From Methanobacteriota archaeon (lineage in GTDB: Archaea; Thermoplasmatota; Thermoplasmata; SG8-5): a DNA stretch of 50,022 nucleotides. Shown here piece by piece: positions 23,550 to 33,162 of this stretch (position 1 is the stretch's first letter; each line of letters starts with the position of its first letter). Location: NCBI GenBank assembly GCA_013791785.1, contig VMTD01000081.1:1-50022 (forward strand), read 5' to 3'. The notes under the pieces were generated by a model, which did no database searches, was not told the origin of the DNA, and saw nothing but the letters and a program-made list of their open reading frames with translations. A program made the translations under genes and the position numbers.

Positions 23550-24488
23550 TTACCAGAGCAGTTCCTTCAGCGACCGCGCCGCCACCCTCACTGCATCGTC
23601 AGAATCGTACTTCGTTTTCCAGCCCAGTTTCCGAATCTTGTCGCTGGACAAACGTATCCGCGGCACATCCCCCACCCAGCCGCGCTTCCCGCCGGTGTAG
23701 CGGAACTCAACATCCTTCAGCCCGCATTCCTCGACGACGATTTCCGCAAGCCTGGTCACGCTGGTCCAGCCCTCGGTGCCGAGGTTGAACAGATTGACGG
23801 CATCGGATGAGTTCTCCCACCCGAAAAGCATCCCGCTCACGCAGTCCCCGACTTCCAGGTAGGGCTTGGTCTGGGTTCCGTCCCCCAGTATTTCCAGAAC
23901 CTTCGAATTCTTCTTCAGCTTCAGCACGAAATCCGGTATAACTCCGTGAGTACCCCCTTCCCCGACTATGTTGGCGAACCTGAATATCCAGGAATGCATG
24001 CCGTAAGTGTGCGAGTAAGCCATTACCAGGGCTTCACATGCCAGCTTCGAAGCGCCGTAGATGGATATGGGGATCATGGGGCCGAAGTCTTCCGATACAG
24101 GCTTGTCCGTGACCTCTCCGTAAACGACCTGGCTGGAAGAAAATACAATGTTCTTCACATTGTTCCGGCGCATTGACTCGAGAACCTGATAAGTGGCCAG
24201 TATGCCGTTGTCCATGTCCTTGGACGGGTTTTCCACACCGGCGCGCACGTCCCTGTGGGCCGCCAGGTGGAAGACTGTATCGACGCCGTCCATTGCGGAA
24301 TCGAGCGCGGCTGCGTCCGAAATGCTGGCCTCGATGAATTTCACCGCGCCGCTGTTGATATGGCATGATATGGCGTCAAGCGTACTTTCGCTGAGATTGT
24401 CCAGAACAACGATTTCATGCTTGCCGATAAGGCGGTTGATCAAGTGGCTGCCTATGAAGCCGGCTCCGCCGGTGATGAGGAGTTTCAT
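23550..24488 (-). CDS. NAD-dependent nucleotide-sugar epimerase (UDP-glucose 4-epimerase-like)
   Basis: 312 residues, extended [13 protein letters not shown] binds NAD near the N-terminus and IYGASK holds the catalytic Tyr-Lys pair; FHLAAHRDVR and PYLEVGDCVSGM are conserved in sugar epimerases. The start is taken at ATG 24488 because the Rossmann strand MKLLITGG begins there; eight extra residues from 24512 have no homology look. A TATA-like GATTAATATCC precedes it. Probably supplies an epimerised UDP-sugar to the adjacent glycan locus. Confidence 0.85.
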   Translation of the reverse strand: MKLLITGGAGFIGSHLINRLIGKHEIVVLDNLSESTLDAISCHINSGAVKFIEASISDAAALDSAMDGVDTVFHLAAHRDVRAGVENPSKDMDNGILATYQVLESMRRNNVKNIVFSSSQVVYGEVTDKPVSEDFGPMIPISIYGASKLACEALVMAYSHTYGMHSWIFRFANIVGEGGTHGVIPDFVLKLKKNSKVLEILGDGTQTKPYLEVGDCVSGMLFGWENSSDAVNLFNLGTEGWTSVTRLAEIVVEECGLKDVEFRYTGGKRGWVGDVPRIRLSSDKIRKLGWKTKYDSDDAVRVAARSLKELLW

Positions 24489-24548
24489 GGTAACGGGTTG
24501 AGAGTGCAGCATGGATATTAATCATTTTCCAAGGCAAAAATCAAAAAG

Positions 24549-24557
24549 AATATATAC
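24549..24557 (+). promoter_or_regulatory. TATA box of the first glycan operon
   Basis: aatatatac lies 22-30 nt before ATG 24579 with no ribosome binding site between, so the first gene is probably leaderless and the following four genes use internal sites. Confidence 0.5.
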
Positions 24558-24578
24558 GCACGCTAGCTACTGGCGACT

Positions 24579-25790
24579 ATGGAGTCCCTGAAGATTGCCA
24601 TGCTCGCTCCCGAGTTCCTTCCGAACTGGGGCGGCGCAGGCACCTACACCATTCTTTTGGCTAGGGAATTGTCCAAATCGGATGAGATTCATGTATTCAC
24701 TACCATACGAAGTGACAGCCAGAGTTCAAGCAAGAAGCAGATAGAGGATTATTTCAAGGGTAGGGTGAATATTCATGTTCTCAGCACCGCCAAGGACCGT
24801 TTTTTCTACAATGCCATATACCAGTTGAATGTCGCCAGACGCCTTCCGGTTCTTCTGGAGAAAGAGAAATTTGATATAATTCACTCCAACCATGCTCATA
24901 TGCCAGACCTTGGGCTCAAGCTCAGGAAAGTCCGGGGACACAGCATAACCACGGTTCACACAACCATGTCCAGCCAGTACCAGGGGATTAAGCGCTCCGC
25001 CGGACACATCGGTCACATGGATGGCTCAGAAAAAATGGTTAGATTCGGATATCCTTTTCTCAGCATTATAGAGATATATTACCTCGACAAAACAGATAAT
25101 ATGATATTTGTTTCGGATTTCATTCGGAGGGATACTGAGCGGATACTGGGCAAGCCCGCACCCAGGGGGGTTGTCATTAGGAACGGCGTTGATCTGGAGC
25201 GCTTCAGGAATAACTCTGTTTCCGCAAGCAATCCGAATAAATTGAATATCATGTATTGCGGCAGGTTGCTTGCACTGAAGGGCCTGAACAATTTAATGGA
25301 CGCCTTTGCAATTGTGCATAAATCAAACTCAGGAACCCATCTCACCCTGGTCGGGGGCGGGGATGCTGGTCAATGGGCTGAAACTGCAAGAGTCAGCGGG
25401 GTTCCCGATGATGCCATAACCTTCCTGGGCCAGAAACGGTATGAGGAAATGCCCGGCATAATCAACAAAGCCGATATTTTTGTTCTGCCTAGCATCAGCG
25501 AGAGCATGCCCCTGTCATTACTCGAATCCATGGCCTGCGGAAGGGCTTGCGTGGCCTCAAGGGTGGGCGGAATCCCGGAGATTATCACCCACGGAGAAGA
25601 CGGATTCCTTTTCACACCAGGGAATTCGAAGGAATTGGCAGATTGCCTGAACCGTCTGATTGACGACAAAGGGATTAGAGATGAGTTCGGCCGAAAAGCC
25701 AGGGAGCGGATAGTCAGCAATTTCTCTCTAAAAGACACAGTCAGTCAAACAAGAAATATGTTCCTCTCCGTTGCTGGGGGTACAGAATGA
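24579..25790 (+). CDS. GT4-family glycosyltransferase
   Basis: 403 residues with a GT-B fold. The N-terminal PNWGGAGTYTILLARELS is the acceptor-side loop, and MYCGRLLALKGLNNLMDAF opens the donor domain. SISESMPLSLLESMACGRA carries the E-x7-E motif of retaining GT4 enzymes, followed by ASRVGGIPEII. It transfers a sugar from a nucleotide donor to a growing lipid-linked or surface glycan on the cytoplasmic side. It overlaps the next gene by four bases and heads a five-gene operon. Confidence 0.88.
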   Translation: MESLKIAMLAPEFLPNWGGAGTYTILLARELSKSDEIHVFTTIRSDSQSSSKKQIEDYFKGRVNIHVLSTAKDRFFYNAIYQLNVARRLPVLLEKEKFDIIHSNHAHMPDLGLKLRKVRGHSITTVHTTMSSQYQGIKRSAGHIGHMDGSEKMVRFGYPFLSIIEIYYLDKTDNMIFVSDFIRRDTERILGKPAPRGVVIRNGVDLERFRNNSVSASNPNKLNIMYCGRLLALKGLNNLMDAFAIVHKSNSGTHLTLVGGGDAGQWAETARVSGVPDDAITFLGQKRYEEMPGIINKADIFVLPSISESMPLSLLESMACGRACVASRVGGIPEIITHGEDGFLFTPGNSKELADCLNRLIDDKGIRDEFGRKARERIVSNFSLKDTVSQTRNMFLSVAGGTE

Positions 25791-27217
25791 AGATAATGCT
25801 TGTGAACCCACCCAGGTTCGAAGGTTTGCCTGTAATCAGAGAGGAGAGATGCGAGATAACTGAACGATACTCGGTACTTGAACCGTACAGCTTGCTTCAG
25901 CTAGCTGCGATTCTAAGAGATAGGGGCCACAATATAGCCTTGCTGGACGCAAACGGCTTTGACTATGATTACGCACATGTTGAAAAGAAACTGGCCGATG
26001 TCATGCCAGATGTTCTCATATTCAGGTTCACCCCGACAACATTCGACCATGACACAAGCATCTGTGCGATTGTCAGGGAATTGAATCCGAAAATCAAGAC
26101 CATCGGACTTTGCTGGACGCTGAACAAAGTTCCGAAGGATGTCATGGATTCCGTTCCAGAACTGGATTATTATGCTACGGGTGATTATGAAACAGTGGTG
26201 CCTTCCATAATTGAAAAAATATCCGATGTCAGCGGTATTGGAGGTCTGGTCTGGCGCTCTGGAAAAGATGTGATAATCAACACTCCGACCAGGGGTATGA
26301 TTGCCAACCTGGACGAGCTTCCCATACCAGCCTATGATTTACTGGATTCTCTGGATCCGTATTTTATCAACACCCCGACCGATGAGGTTTTCACTATCAT
26401 GTATACGAGCCGCGGTTGCCCCTACGGGTGCATATACTGCACGGTTGCCGGAACCGTCTGGAAGCCACGTTCTGCCGAGAGCGTCATGAAGGAACTGAGA
26501 TATCTCAAGAAAAAGTACAATGTTAAGCTGGTGTCGTTCTTTGACGAGACTTTCACAATTGACAAGCAGAGAATTATGGATATTTGCCGAGCCATGGTGG
26601 AGGAGAAGCTTGATATCAAGTGGTACTGCAATACTAGAGCCAATCTTCTTGATGAGGAATTGATAATCGCAATGAGGGATGCAGGGTGCAGAGGCATGTC
26701 CATAGGCGTGGAATCTGGCAGCCAGAAAATACTGGACATGGCATCCAAACGTATAACAGTAGAGGAGGCCAGGAATGTCATTCGATTGGCAAAAAAGCAT
26801 GGGCTGAAGGTGCTGTGCAGCTTCATTTTTGGCTTACCAGGAGAAACATGGGATACTGTGGATGAGACCATTCAGTTCGTTAAGAACGCCCTGCCAACCG
26901 GAGTCCAGTTCAATGTGGCAGTTCCTTATCCCGGAACCGAACTTCACAGGTGGGCCATCGAGAAGGGCCTGCTGAAGGAGACTGGTTGGCGCCACCTTTA
27001 TCAACACGAGTCCGTGGTCGGAACCGAGGACATGAGTCCCGAAGATCTCAACAAGGCCAGGTACATGGCTTACAAGGCACTGTATACATACCCCATATGG
27101 TATCTGGAGAATATCAAGCACGTGCTGAAGAATCCCGAGGACTTCAATATGGCTGTGAAATACTCAATTAAGATAATAAACAACTTCGTCCTTCACAGAA
27201 TGGAACATTCCCACTGA
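25787..27217 (+). CDS. B12-binding-domain radical SAM protein
   Basis: 476 residues. The N-terminal cobalamin-binding-like Rossmann domain (LVNPPRFEG...LLQLAAILRDRGHNIALLDAN) lacks the DxHxxG histidine motif. The radical SAM core carries SRGCPYGCIYC (C211, C215, C218) binding [4Fe-4S], followed by SFFDETFTIDK and GVESGSQKILDMASK. Relatives methylate or rearrange unreactive carbons, for example in lipid, hopanoid or natural-product pathways. Its place between glycosyltransferases, with four-base coupling, suggests modification of the glycan or its lipid carrier. The reaction is not predictable. Confidence 0.85.
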   Translation: MKIMLVNPPRFEGLPVIREERCEITERYSVLEPYSLLQLAAILRDRGHNIALLDANGFDYDYAHVEKKLADVMPDVLIFRFTPTTFDHDTSICAIVRELNPKIKTIGLCWTLNKVPKDVMDSVPELDYYATGDYETVVPSIIEKISDVSGIGGLVWRSGKDVIINTPTRGMIANLDELPIPAYDLLDSLDPYFINTPTDEVFTIMYTSRGCPYGCIYCTVAGTVWKPRSAESVMKELRYLKKKYNVKLVSFFDETFTIDKQRIMDICRAMVEEKLDIKWYCNTRANLLDEELIIAMRDAGCRGMSIGVESGSQKILDMASKRITVEEARNVIRLAKKHGLKVLCSFIFGLPGETWDTVDETIQFVKNALPTGVQFNVAVPYPGTELHRWAIEKGLLKETGWRHLYQHESVVGTEDMSPEDLNKARYMAYKALYTYPIWYLENIKHVLKNPEDFNMAVKYSIKIINNFVLHRMEHSH

Positions 27218-27230
27218 GAAGGTATTTCAC

Positions 27231-28397
27231 ATGGAAACACTTAAATTTATCATGACCAGCACATTCTACCCGTCCTATCACATAGGAGGAGACGCAGTTC
27301 ATGTGAAATACCTTGCCGAAGAATTGGTCAAGCGCGGGCATGAGGTTCATGTCATGTTCAGCAGGGATGCCTACCGGATGAAGAGGAAGGGAGTGCCCGA
27401 GTCCATAGACCATGGGAAGGTCCAGGTTCACGCACTGGAGTCGACATACGGAAGATTGACCCCCATGAAGGTTTATGCCTTTGGCAATTCCGGCTTCATT
27501 CTTAACAATTATCGAAAACTCGTCTCAGACGTTAAGCCTGATGTCGTGCACCATCACAACATCTCCCTGCTGGGTCATGGCTTGCTGAGAAAACTGGGCG
27601 ATTACAGGCAATTGTATACGGCGCATGACCATTGGCTTGTATGCCAGGGCAATGATATGATCAAAAAAGGAGAACCATGCGACGGCAAGGGCTGTCTGGT
27701 TTGTGCATTGGCTTCGGGTAGACCCCCGCAGTTCTGGAGGCGAAAACTTGATACCACTGGCATTGACTGTCTGATATGCCCCTCAGAATACATGGCCAGC
27801 AAACTGGCTCCACTCGGCATCAAAACAACAATTCTCCCCAATTTCTCGTCTGACCCGCCTGCAAGCATTCCAGACATTGATGAGGAAGATTTCTATCTGT
27901 ACATGGGCGTGATGGGCGAGCACAAGGGCGTGAGGGTACTGCTGGATGCGTTCAGCAAATCAAGCAATCGACTGATACTCCTGGGCAGGGGGGCGCTTGC
28001 CAAAGAGACAGAGGCAATTATCGAAAAAAGAGGGCTTGCCCCCAGGATGAGATATCTGGGTTGGAAAACGGATGAGAAATGGCCTTATCTGAAAAAGGCC
28101 AATGCCGTCCTGATACCGTCAATCTGCCAGGAAAACAACCCCCTAGTCGCGCTCGAGGCCATGTCAGTGGGCACTCCGGTCATATGCTCAGATGCTGGCG
28201 GCACGAAGGAAGTCGTGAAACTCCTTTCTGAAAAATTGGTCATACCTATGAAGGAATTGGAAATAGGGCTCGCCAGCATTTCCAGGCCGACCATTTCCCG
28301 GGCGGAAGTGATGGCTATCTTCAAAACCAATTTCTCTGTCGAAGCCTACATGAAGAGATACATGGAAATCGTGAAGGGGGGATGCCAATCCATATAG
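27231..28397 (+). CDS. GT4-family glycosyltransferase
   Basis: 388 residues, GT-B fold. HIGGDAVHVKYLAEELVKRGH is the N-terminal acceptor loop, VVHHHNISLLGHG lies in the middle, and PSICQENNPLVALEAMSVG carries the complete E-x7-E motif, followed by CSDAGGTKEVV. A Cys-rich insert (CDGKGCLVCAL, about 143-153) could bind metal. GAAGGT stands before the ATG, 13 bases after the radical SAM gene. It would add another sugar in the same glycan pathway. Confidence 0.87.
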   Translation: METLKFIMTSTFYPSYHIGGDAVHVKYLAEELVKRGHEVHVMFSRDAYRMKRKGVPESIDHGKVQVHALESTYGRLTPMKVYAFGNSGFILNNYRKLVSDVKPDVVHHHNISLLGHGLLRKLGDYRQLYTAHDHWLVCQGNDMIKKGEPCDGKGCLVCALASGRPPQFWRRKLDTTGIDCLICPSEYMASKLAPLGIKTTILPNFSSDPPASIPDIDEEDFYLYMGVMGEHKGVRVLLDAFSKSSNRLILLGRGALAKETEAIIEKRGLAPRMRYLGWKTDEKWPYLKKANAVLIPSICQENNPLVALEAMSVGTPVICSDAGGTKEVVKLLSEKLVIPMKELEIGLASISRPTISRAEVMAIFKTNFSVEAYMKRYMEIVKGGCQSI

Positions 28398-29602
28398 TGG
28401 ATTCACACGAGTTCTACGAGATGTACCGCGGGGACAAAGATTTCAGGCTAGGCATTGAACTCTGCCGCGATCCAGATAATAGATATTCCGCCATGGTTCC
28501 AGATCTAGCTTCGCCTGCTGACAGAACCTTCTTTCATACAGACAGATTCCCCAGAAATCAGCTCCCAAAGCTGCCTGATAACTTCAAGGTTCATTACATG
28601 AAATCAAGACTGGTGTATTTCAGCAAGGGCAACCTTAGCCTTGGTGGGTTCTTCCAGTTCTCTGGTGCCTATCCCTCACTTATAAAACGGTTGAAACCAG
28701 ATTTGATATTCGAGAATCCCTATACCACGCTCACACCCAGGTCATACCTGACGTATTTCGCGGCATGGGGTAACCGCATACCAATGGTCTATGTCGACCC
28801 GGGTGATATTCCACCCAAAGGCGCCGTGAAAAATGTACTTGCACGATTGGAAAGACCCATAATTAAGAATGCCAGACATATCATAGTGTATAATGAGATG
28901 GGCAAGGAAAGATTCACCAGAGAGTATGGATTCCCGGTTGAAAATATTTCAGTCGTGCCGAAGCCAGTGGATGTCACTAAATTCATTCCGGGGAAAGGTC
29001 GGGAAGAGAACAGAATCAAATTAAATGTGGGAGATAGGTTCGTTGTTGCATACATTGGAAGGCTATCCAACAACAAAGGCGCAGCCCACCTGCTGAAAGC
29101 GGCCAATATAATCAAAGAAGCTGGATTGGCAGAACGATATTTTTTCATATTCGCAGGTGGCAACATTATAAAGAAGGATGCAGATGATATCAGGGCAATG
29201 AATGAAAAATTCGGACTGGATAATGTTCACTTCACTGGACATGTGACGAACTCCGAGATTGCAGGATACCAGGCTGCGGCCGACCTAATTGTCTACCCTG
29301 ATGTGACGAACCTACCTGGCTTCTCCTCTGTGCTGGCCGAGTCAATGGCCATGGGAAAGGCCATTCTAATAGGAATTAAGGGATTCGAGATGGCGACTCC
29401 CCTAACCCATATGCATGACTCGATCATAATTTCGGCCAGGGATGCAGATGCAATAGCAGAAAACATCCAGATGCTTGAAGCAGACATAATCCTAAGAGAA
29501 AAGTTAGAAGAAAACGCCAGAAAGTATGCAGAAGAAAGAATGTCCTGGAATGTGCAGGTTAAAATATACAAAGAGATATTCCAGAGGGCGATTGAAAGAT
29601 GA
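28382..29602 (+). CDS. GT4-family glycosyltransferase, E-x7-E altered
   Basis: 406 residues. The start overlaps the previous gene by 16 bases behind a strong GGGGGG site. The C-terminal donor domain is clear (VAYIGRLSNNKGAAHLL, VHFTGHVTNSEIAGYQAA), but in NLPGFSSVLAESMAMGKA the first Glu of E-x7-E is replaced by Pro while the second remains. The N-terminal domain lacks the usual Gly-rich acceptor loop. It may still transfer sugar with changed donor handling. It overlaps the next gene by four bases. Confidence 0.8.
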   Translation: MPIHIVDSHEFYEMYRGDKDFRLGIELCRDPDNRYSAMVPDLASPADRTFFHTDRFPRNQLPKLPDNFKVHYMKSRLVYFSKGNLSLGGFFQFSGAYPSLIKRLKPDLIFENPYTTLTPRSYLTYFAAWGNRIPMVYVDPGDIPPKGAVKNVLARLERPIIKNARHIIVYNEMGKERFTREYGFPVENISVVPKPVDVTKFIPGKGREENRIKLNVGDRFVVAYIGRLSNNKGAAHLLKAANIIKEAGLAERYFFIFAGGNIIKKDADDIRAMNEKFGLDNVHFTGHVTNSEIAGYQAAADLIVYPDVTNLPGFSSVLAESMAMGKAILIGIKGFEMATPLTHMHDSIIISARDADAIAENIQMLEADIILREKLEENARKYAEERMSWNVQVKIYKEIFQRAIER

Positions 29603-31191
29603 AAATCAATGCCAAGCATATACTGTTCATAGCCATAATCCTGTCTCTCATTATTATTCCAAAAATTGCCTTTTCGACAAATGATTTACATGATTCATTC
29701 AACTATTCCAATTCCGCCCTGGCCCAGACTGCTATCAATGAAGAAAAAATGGAATTATATCCATATGAAAATGCTGGAAATTCGATAAACAGACATGCGA
29801 ATGGCTGGAGCGTAAGGTGGGTGGTGACATCTTCGATTGCGTCTCTCAGTCTCGTAACCGGATTAAGCCCCAGAGACTTGCAGTCACTGCCGATATGTGC
29901 AATTGGAATTCTCATAATGGCCTATCTTGTGGCTTCAAAATTGACAAAGAACTGGAAACTGGCATCATTATACTGTGTCATGATAGCATTCGATCCGACC
30001 GTGAACAGCCTCACCAATGGAACATATATCCAGGGTTGGGGTTTTATTTTTTATTTCATGTTAATTTATGTTGCAATGGTGATTGTTGAGAAAAAATATT
30101 ATCTGGCCCTATCCAAAAACAAGGAGCATTATGAACCGTTTCTCATGTATGGTGCATTGGCTGCTTGCGCCCTTATGATGATGCATTTCTCCTATTACTC
30201 TGCGTTGATTTATGCCGCCATACTGCTCTCTGTTGTGGCGAGTTGTATTTTCTTCGTGAACTCAAATAAAACACTAAATTCAAAACATGTATTTATGTTT
30301 ATAACCTGCATGGCCATTGCCTTCATTGCGCTCTATTTTGTGGAGGATTCAATTCGCTTTGCCATTAGCAACTATCAGGGGCCTTTAAGCAAGTTTTTCA
30401 CATATGCTGAAGATGTCTTTGTAACAGGAGGCGCAAGATTTTGTGTGGGGCTACTGTCCTATATATTTATATTCATTCCAATCACCATATTGGGATTGAA
30501 GTGGCTTAGATTGTTCATTAAAAAACGAAAAATACCCATGATGAAATGGGAAGATATTTTCGTTTCATCGTTTCTGCTGACTGGGGTCATCAATATCATC
30601 ATATATGCCGGGCTTGGGTTTGTGGATTTCAAGTATTTTATCATGTTCTTTTCTCTCTCGGCTTTGTACGCTATTAGCAGAATAAAATTACCAAAATTCG
30701 ATTTGGCCCATCGAATACCCAGAAAGCTTCCGATAAAACAAGTATTCACCATGATACTGGTGTTTCTATTTGTAATGAAATTTGCCGTGTACTTTGCACC
30801 GATAAATAATTCGATCGATGAAAAGACAGAAGAGCAATGGATTGCGGATTATTGCCTCTATCCGGGTACTGAGAGCATTTCAGATATCAGAGTGAGTGGA
30901 GAAATCATGTTATTGCATACTGAAAGAGGAAATTCGATATTTAACTCGTTTGTATATTCTACAAATTATTTAACCAGGTTGACCTCTGGAAACGCAACAC
31001 AATTTTTAGTTGTCAATGGAAAAATAACTTATCTAATTATGAATGAAGAAAACATCGATGGCCATTTCAGCATCGGAAACTGGGAGGCATGGAGTAGCAG
31101 TGAAAGCGTCACTGAAATAGTTGGAAATTACCAATTCATTCAGAAAATATATGCCTCTCCGAAAATATCTGTTTGGCATATTAGCATTTAG
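29599..31191 (+). CDS. GT-C-like multi-pass membrane protein
   Basis: 530 residues with about ten to twelve transmembrane segments. The first helix (about 7-26) is followed by an outside loop with TNDLHDSFNYSNSAL, where an acidic pair sits at the place of the catalytic Asp in GT-C enzymes that use dolichyl-phosphate sugars. A C-terminal soluble domain (about 400-530) carries several Asn-x-Ser/Thr sites. It resembles archaeal oligosaccharide-related membrane proteins, perhaps a mannosyltransferase or a polymerase/ligase. Last gene of the operon, coupled to the GT4 gene by four bases. More AT-rich than its neighbours. The exact family is not recognised. Confidence 0.65.
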   Translation: MKINAKHILFIAIILSLIIIPKIAFSTNDLHDSFNYSNSALAQTAINEEKMELYPYENAGNSINRHANGWSVRWVVTSSIASLSLVTGLSPRDLQSLPICAIGILIMAYLVASKLTKNWKLASLYCVMIAFDPTVNSLTNGTYIQGWGFIFYFMLIYVAMVIVEKKYYLALSKNKEHYEPFLMYGALAACALMMMHFSYYSALIYAAILLSVVASCIFFVNSNKTLNSKHVFMFITCMAIAFIALYFVEDSIRFAISNYQGPLSKFFTYAEDVFVTGGARFCVGLLSYIFIFIPITILGLKWLRLFIKKRKIPMMKWEDIFVSSFLLTGVINIIIYAGLGFVDFKYFIMFFSLSALYAISRIKLPKFDLAHRIPRKLPIKQVFTMILVFLFVMKFAVYFAPINNSIDEKTEEQWIADYCLYPGTESISDIRVSGEIMLLHTERGNSIFNSFVYSTNYLTRLTSGNATQFLVVNGKITYLIMNEENIDGHFSIGNWEAWSSSESVTEIVGNYQFIQKIYASPKISVWHISI

Positions 31192-31199
31192 TGACAAGC

Positions 31200-31400
31200 G
31201 GTCAAGAGCCTCCTGCCTTTAGGCTTGAGATGAATTGATCAAGACACGAATACCATCAAAGAAAGACCGCCTTGCACCGTACTAATGTTAATGTATCATA
31301 TCAAAGCTAAAAGGTTTTGATAAATTAGGTGCATGGCATACATACTTAAACTTCCGGCCCTGACAACAATCGCCAGCTCCTTTAGGGGCTGGTAGTTTAC
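31200..31400. repeat. structured intergenic repeat, copy 1 (three hairpins)
   Basis: Hairpin 1 (31200-31240) has outer arms GGTCAA/TTGATC and inner GCCTTTAGGC-like arms followed by GAGATGAA. Then CCGTACTAATG. Hairpin 2 (31300-31321) has ATCAAA/TTTTGAT arms followed by AAATTAGGTGCATGG. Hairpin 3 is a 54-nt palindrome-like unit (31347-31400) starting taaacttcc and ending ggctggtagtttac. The repeat fills the whole gap between two convergent genes, and its right edge supplies the TAA stop of the DUF1616 gene. The hairpin style recalls ends of IS200/IS605 elements, but no transposase or TnpB gene is present. Confidence 0.7.
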
Positions 31401-32317
31401 GGATTAACTTTGATCCATAGGTGCAATTCGTAATCTGTGTCAAGGCCTTCAATCTGAAGCTGCCAGACTACTTTGTAAATTCCAGGATTTGAAAAAATGA
31501 AAGAGAATTTGTTCTGAAATTCTGCCTCATGGGCCATGGTGATGTTTCTTCCAGTGCTGACATTACTTGTCAACATTGTTGCATTGTCCCAGTTGTTACC
31601 ATATATAACTACGGAGGCATTTTCGATTCCGGCAATAATTGTGTAATTTACAGTTGTTTGTTCATAGTTGGCAATACCGACAATCACGGATGCTGTCTCA
31701 TTTACAGTTATGTTAAGGGGGTAATTTTGCATTGTCATGTTGGAGTCATAGATATAAAAATTAGTATAAGGTTCAGCAATGCTTGGCTTGACTATGGTAT
31801 AAGTAATAAAACCAGAACAGATGACTATTCCAATAACAATGAGTATGGTCATTGCAATCTCAACACTTCCAGATAATGGAAAAGAATGTTGAGAAAGGTT
31901 AAGAGTATATCGCTTTGGCTGAGGTAATTGGCTTCTGCGGAAGTAGGCAATTCCGACGAATGCAAGAAGAGCTATCAGATTTCCGACCAGCACCCATATA
32001 AGGTTGAGCGAATCTGCAAGAGAAAGCAGCAAACCAATAATCGAAACAATGGCAATGCTCAATCCGATGCTAAGGGCGATTCGTTCGAGATTGTCAATAC
32101 TTTTTCCATCTTCATTATTCTGGGGCCACAGCAGAGATACAAGAGCATACCCAGGATAGAATATGATTATTGGGATGGCCAGTATCACCCTCAGTGCATG
32201 ACCATCCGGAAGTGCTAGGGCGCCTGCGATTCCGAGAAACACCAAAAACATGATAATGAACAAATCAATGGGGTGCTTTCCACCAGCTAACCCAATCTTG
32301 TCTGAGTCATTAGCCAT
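31397..32317 (-). CDS. DUF1616 membrane protein
   Basis: 306 residues. Four hydrophobic segments lie in the first 125 residues, including the typical FYPGYALVSLLWP stretch, and one more at about 152-175 precedes an outside beta-rich domain (about 180-306). That domain holds at least eight Asn-x-Ser/Thr sites, as expected of a glycosylated archaeal surface protein. DUF1616 proteins are common in archaea near S-layer and glycosylation genes; their function is unknown. It overlaps the ABC ATPase gene by eight bases, so the two are coexpressed. Confidence 0.85.
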   Translation of the reverse strand: MANDSDKIGLAGGKHPIDLFIIMFLVFLGIAGALALPDGHALRVILAIPIIIFYPGYALVSLLWPQNNEDGKSIDNLERIALSIGLSIAIVSIIGLLLSLADSLNLIWVLVGNLIALLAFVGIAYFRRSQLPQPKRYTLNLSQHSFPLSGSVEIAMTILIVIGIVICSGFITYTIVKPSIAEPYTNFYIYDSNMTMQNYPLNITVNETASVIVGIANYEQTTVNYTIIAGIENASVVIYGNNWDNATMLTSNVSTGRNITMAHEAEFQNKFSFIFSNPGIYKVVWQLQIEGLDTDYELHLWIKVNP

Positions 32318-32984
32318 TGATTTCCCCCCTCAGCTCCCCTCTCTCCAGCGTGTACTTCGTCCCAACGTGTTCCTCCACCGCCGGGTCGTGGCTGGCAATG
32401 ACCACCGTTGCGCCGAACTCCCTGTTGGCCTTTTTGAACGCGTCGATGACGATGTCGCAGTTGTCTATGTCCAGCGACGCGGTGGGCTCGTCCGCCAGCA
32501 GAACCGCCGGACTGTTGGCAAGCGCACGGGCGACCGCTACCCGCTGGCGTTCCCCGCCGCTTATCTCGTCGGGGAATTTCTCGGCATAGCTATCCAGGCC
32601 AAAACTATGAAGCAATTCCTTGACCCGCCAATCGCCGTCATGCCACTTTGCGATCTTCATCGGCAGGAGAACATTCTCATAAACTGTGAGGTCGTTGATT
32701 AGGTTGTGGGCCTGGAAAATAATACCGATTTTGTGAAGCCGGATATTGGCAAGTTCTTTATCGGAGAGAGCGGCGGTAGCATAGCCGTTGAGCTGTATCT
32801 CGCCTTTCGTGGGAACGTCGATGCAGCCTATGAGATTGAGCAGTGTGGATTTACCGCTGCCCGAGCGTCCCTTGATGAGGACCATCTCTCTCGGGGGGAT
32901 CTCCAGGTTCACGTTCCGGAGAACGTTCCGGCTGCCATCGTATGACTTCCAGACATCCTTGACGATTATCTTCATCTCTTTCAT
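32310..32984 (-). CDS. ABC transporter ATPase (LolD/MacB type)
   Basis: About 224 residues. Walker A is GRSGSGKSTLL, the Q-loop IIFQAHNLI, the signature SGGERQRVAVARAL, Walker B AVLLADEPTASLD, and the switch histidine lies in IASHD. The size and YENVLLPMKIA segment match the LolD/MacB/FtsE group that works with FtsX-like permeases. The start at 32984 is chosen because GGTGGACCGA precedes it; the frame from 33026 adds a Pro-rich tail. No permease is adjacent, but two FtsX-like permeases stand at 43.9-46.2 kb and could be its partners. Confidence 0.9.
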   Translation of the reverse strand: MKEMKIIVKDVWKSYDGSRNVLRNVNLEIPPREMVLIKGRSGSGKSTLLNLIGCIDVPTKGEIQLNGYATAALSDKELANIRLHKIGIIFQAHNLINDLTVYENVLLPMKIAKWHDGDWRVKELLHSFGLDSYAEKFPDEISGGERQRVAVARALANSPAVLLADEPTASLDIDNCDIVIDAFKKANREFGATVVIASHDPAVEEHVGTKYTLERGELRGEING

Positions 32985-33162
32985 TCGGTCCACCGTATTC
33001 GTACCGGGTGATGGGGCGCTATCCAAGTAGATAGTGCCAAACTACTCCTAGACTACAACCGTATTAAAGGATTTCGGAGGCCATTTATATAAGCAAAATG
33101 TAGGCCGCCCTGCTCATATGCATGACCTGCCATGCATCGTGTGCATACTGTGTTAATCGAAA
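32985..33162. other. gene-free promoter region between divergent genes (left part)
   Basis: No ORF of note. It holds the upstream region of the ABC ATPase gene and short degenerate inverted segments (atgcatgacc...tgccatgcat), then runs into the structured repeat at 33163. Confidence 0.4.
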
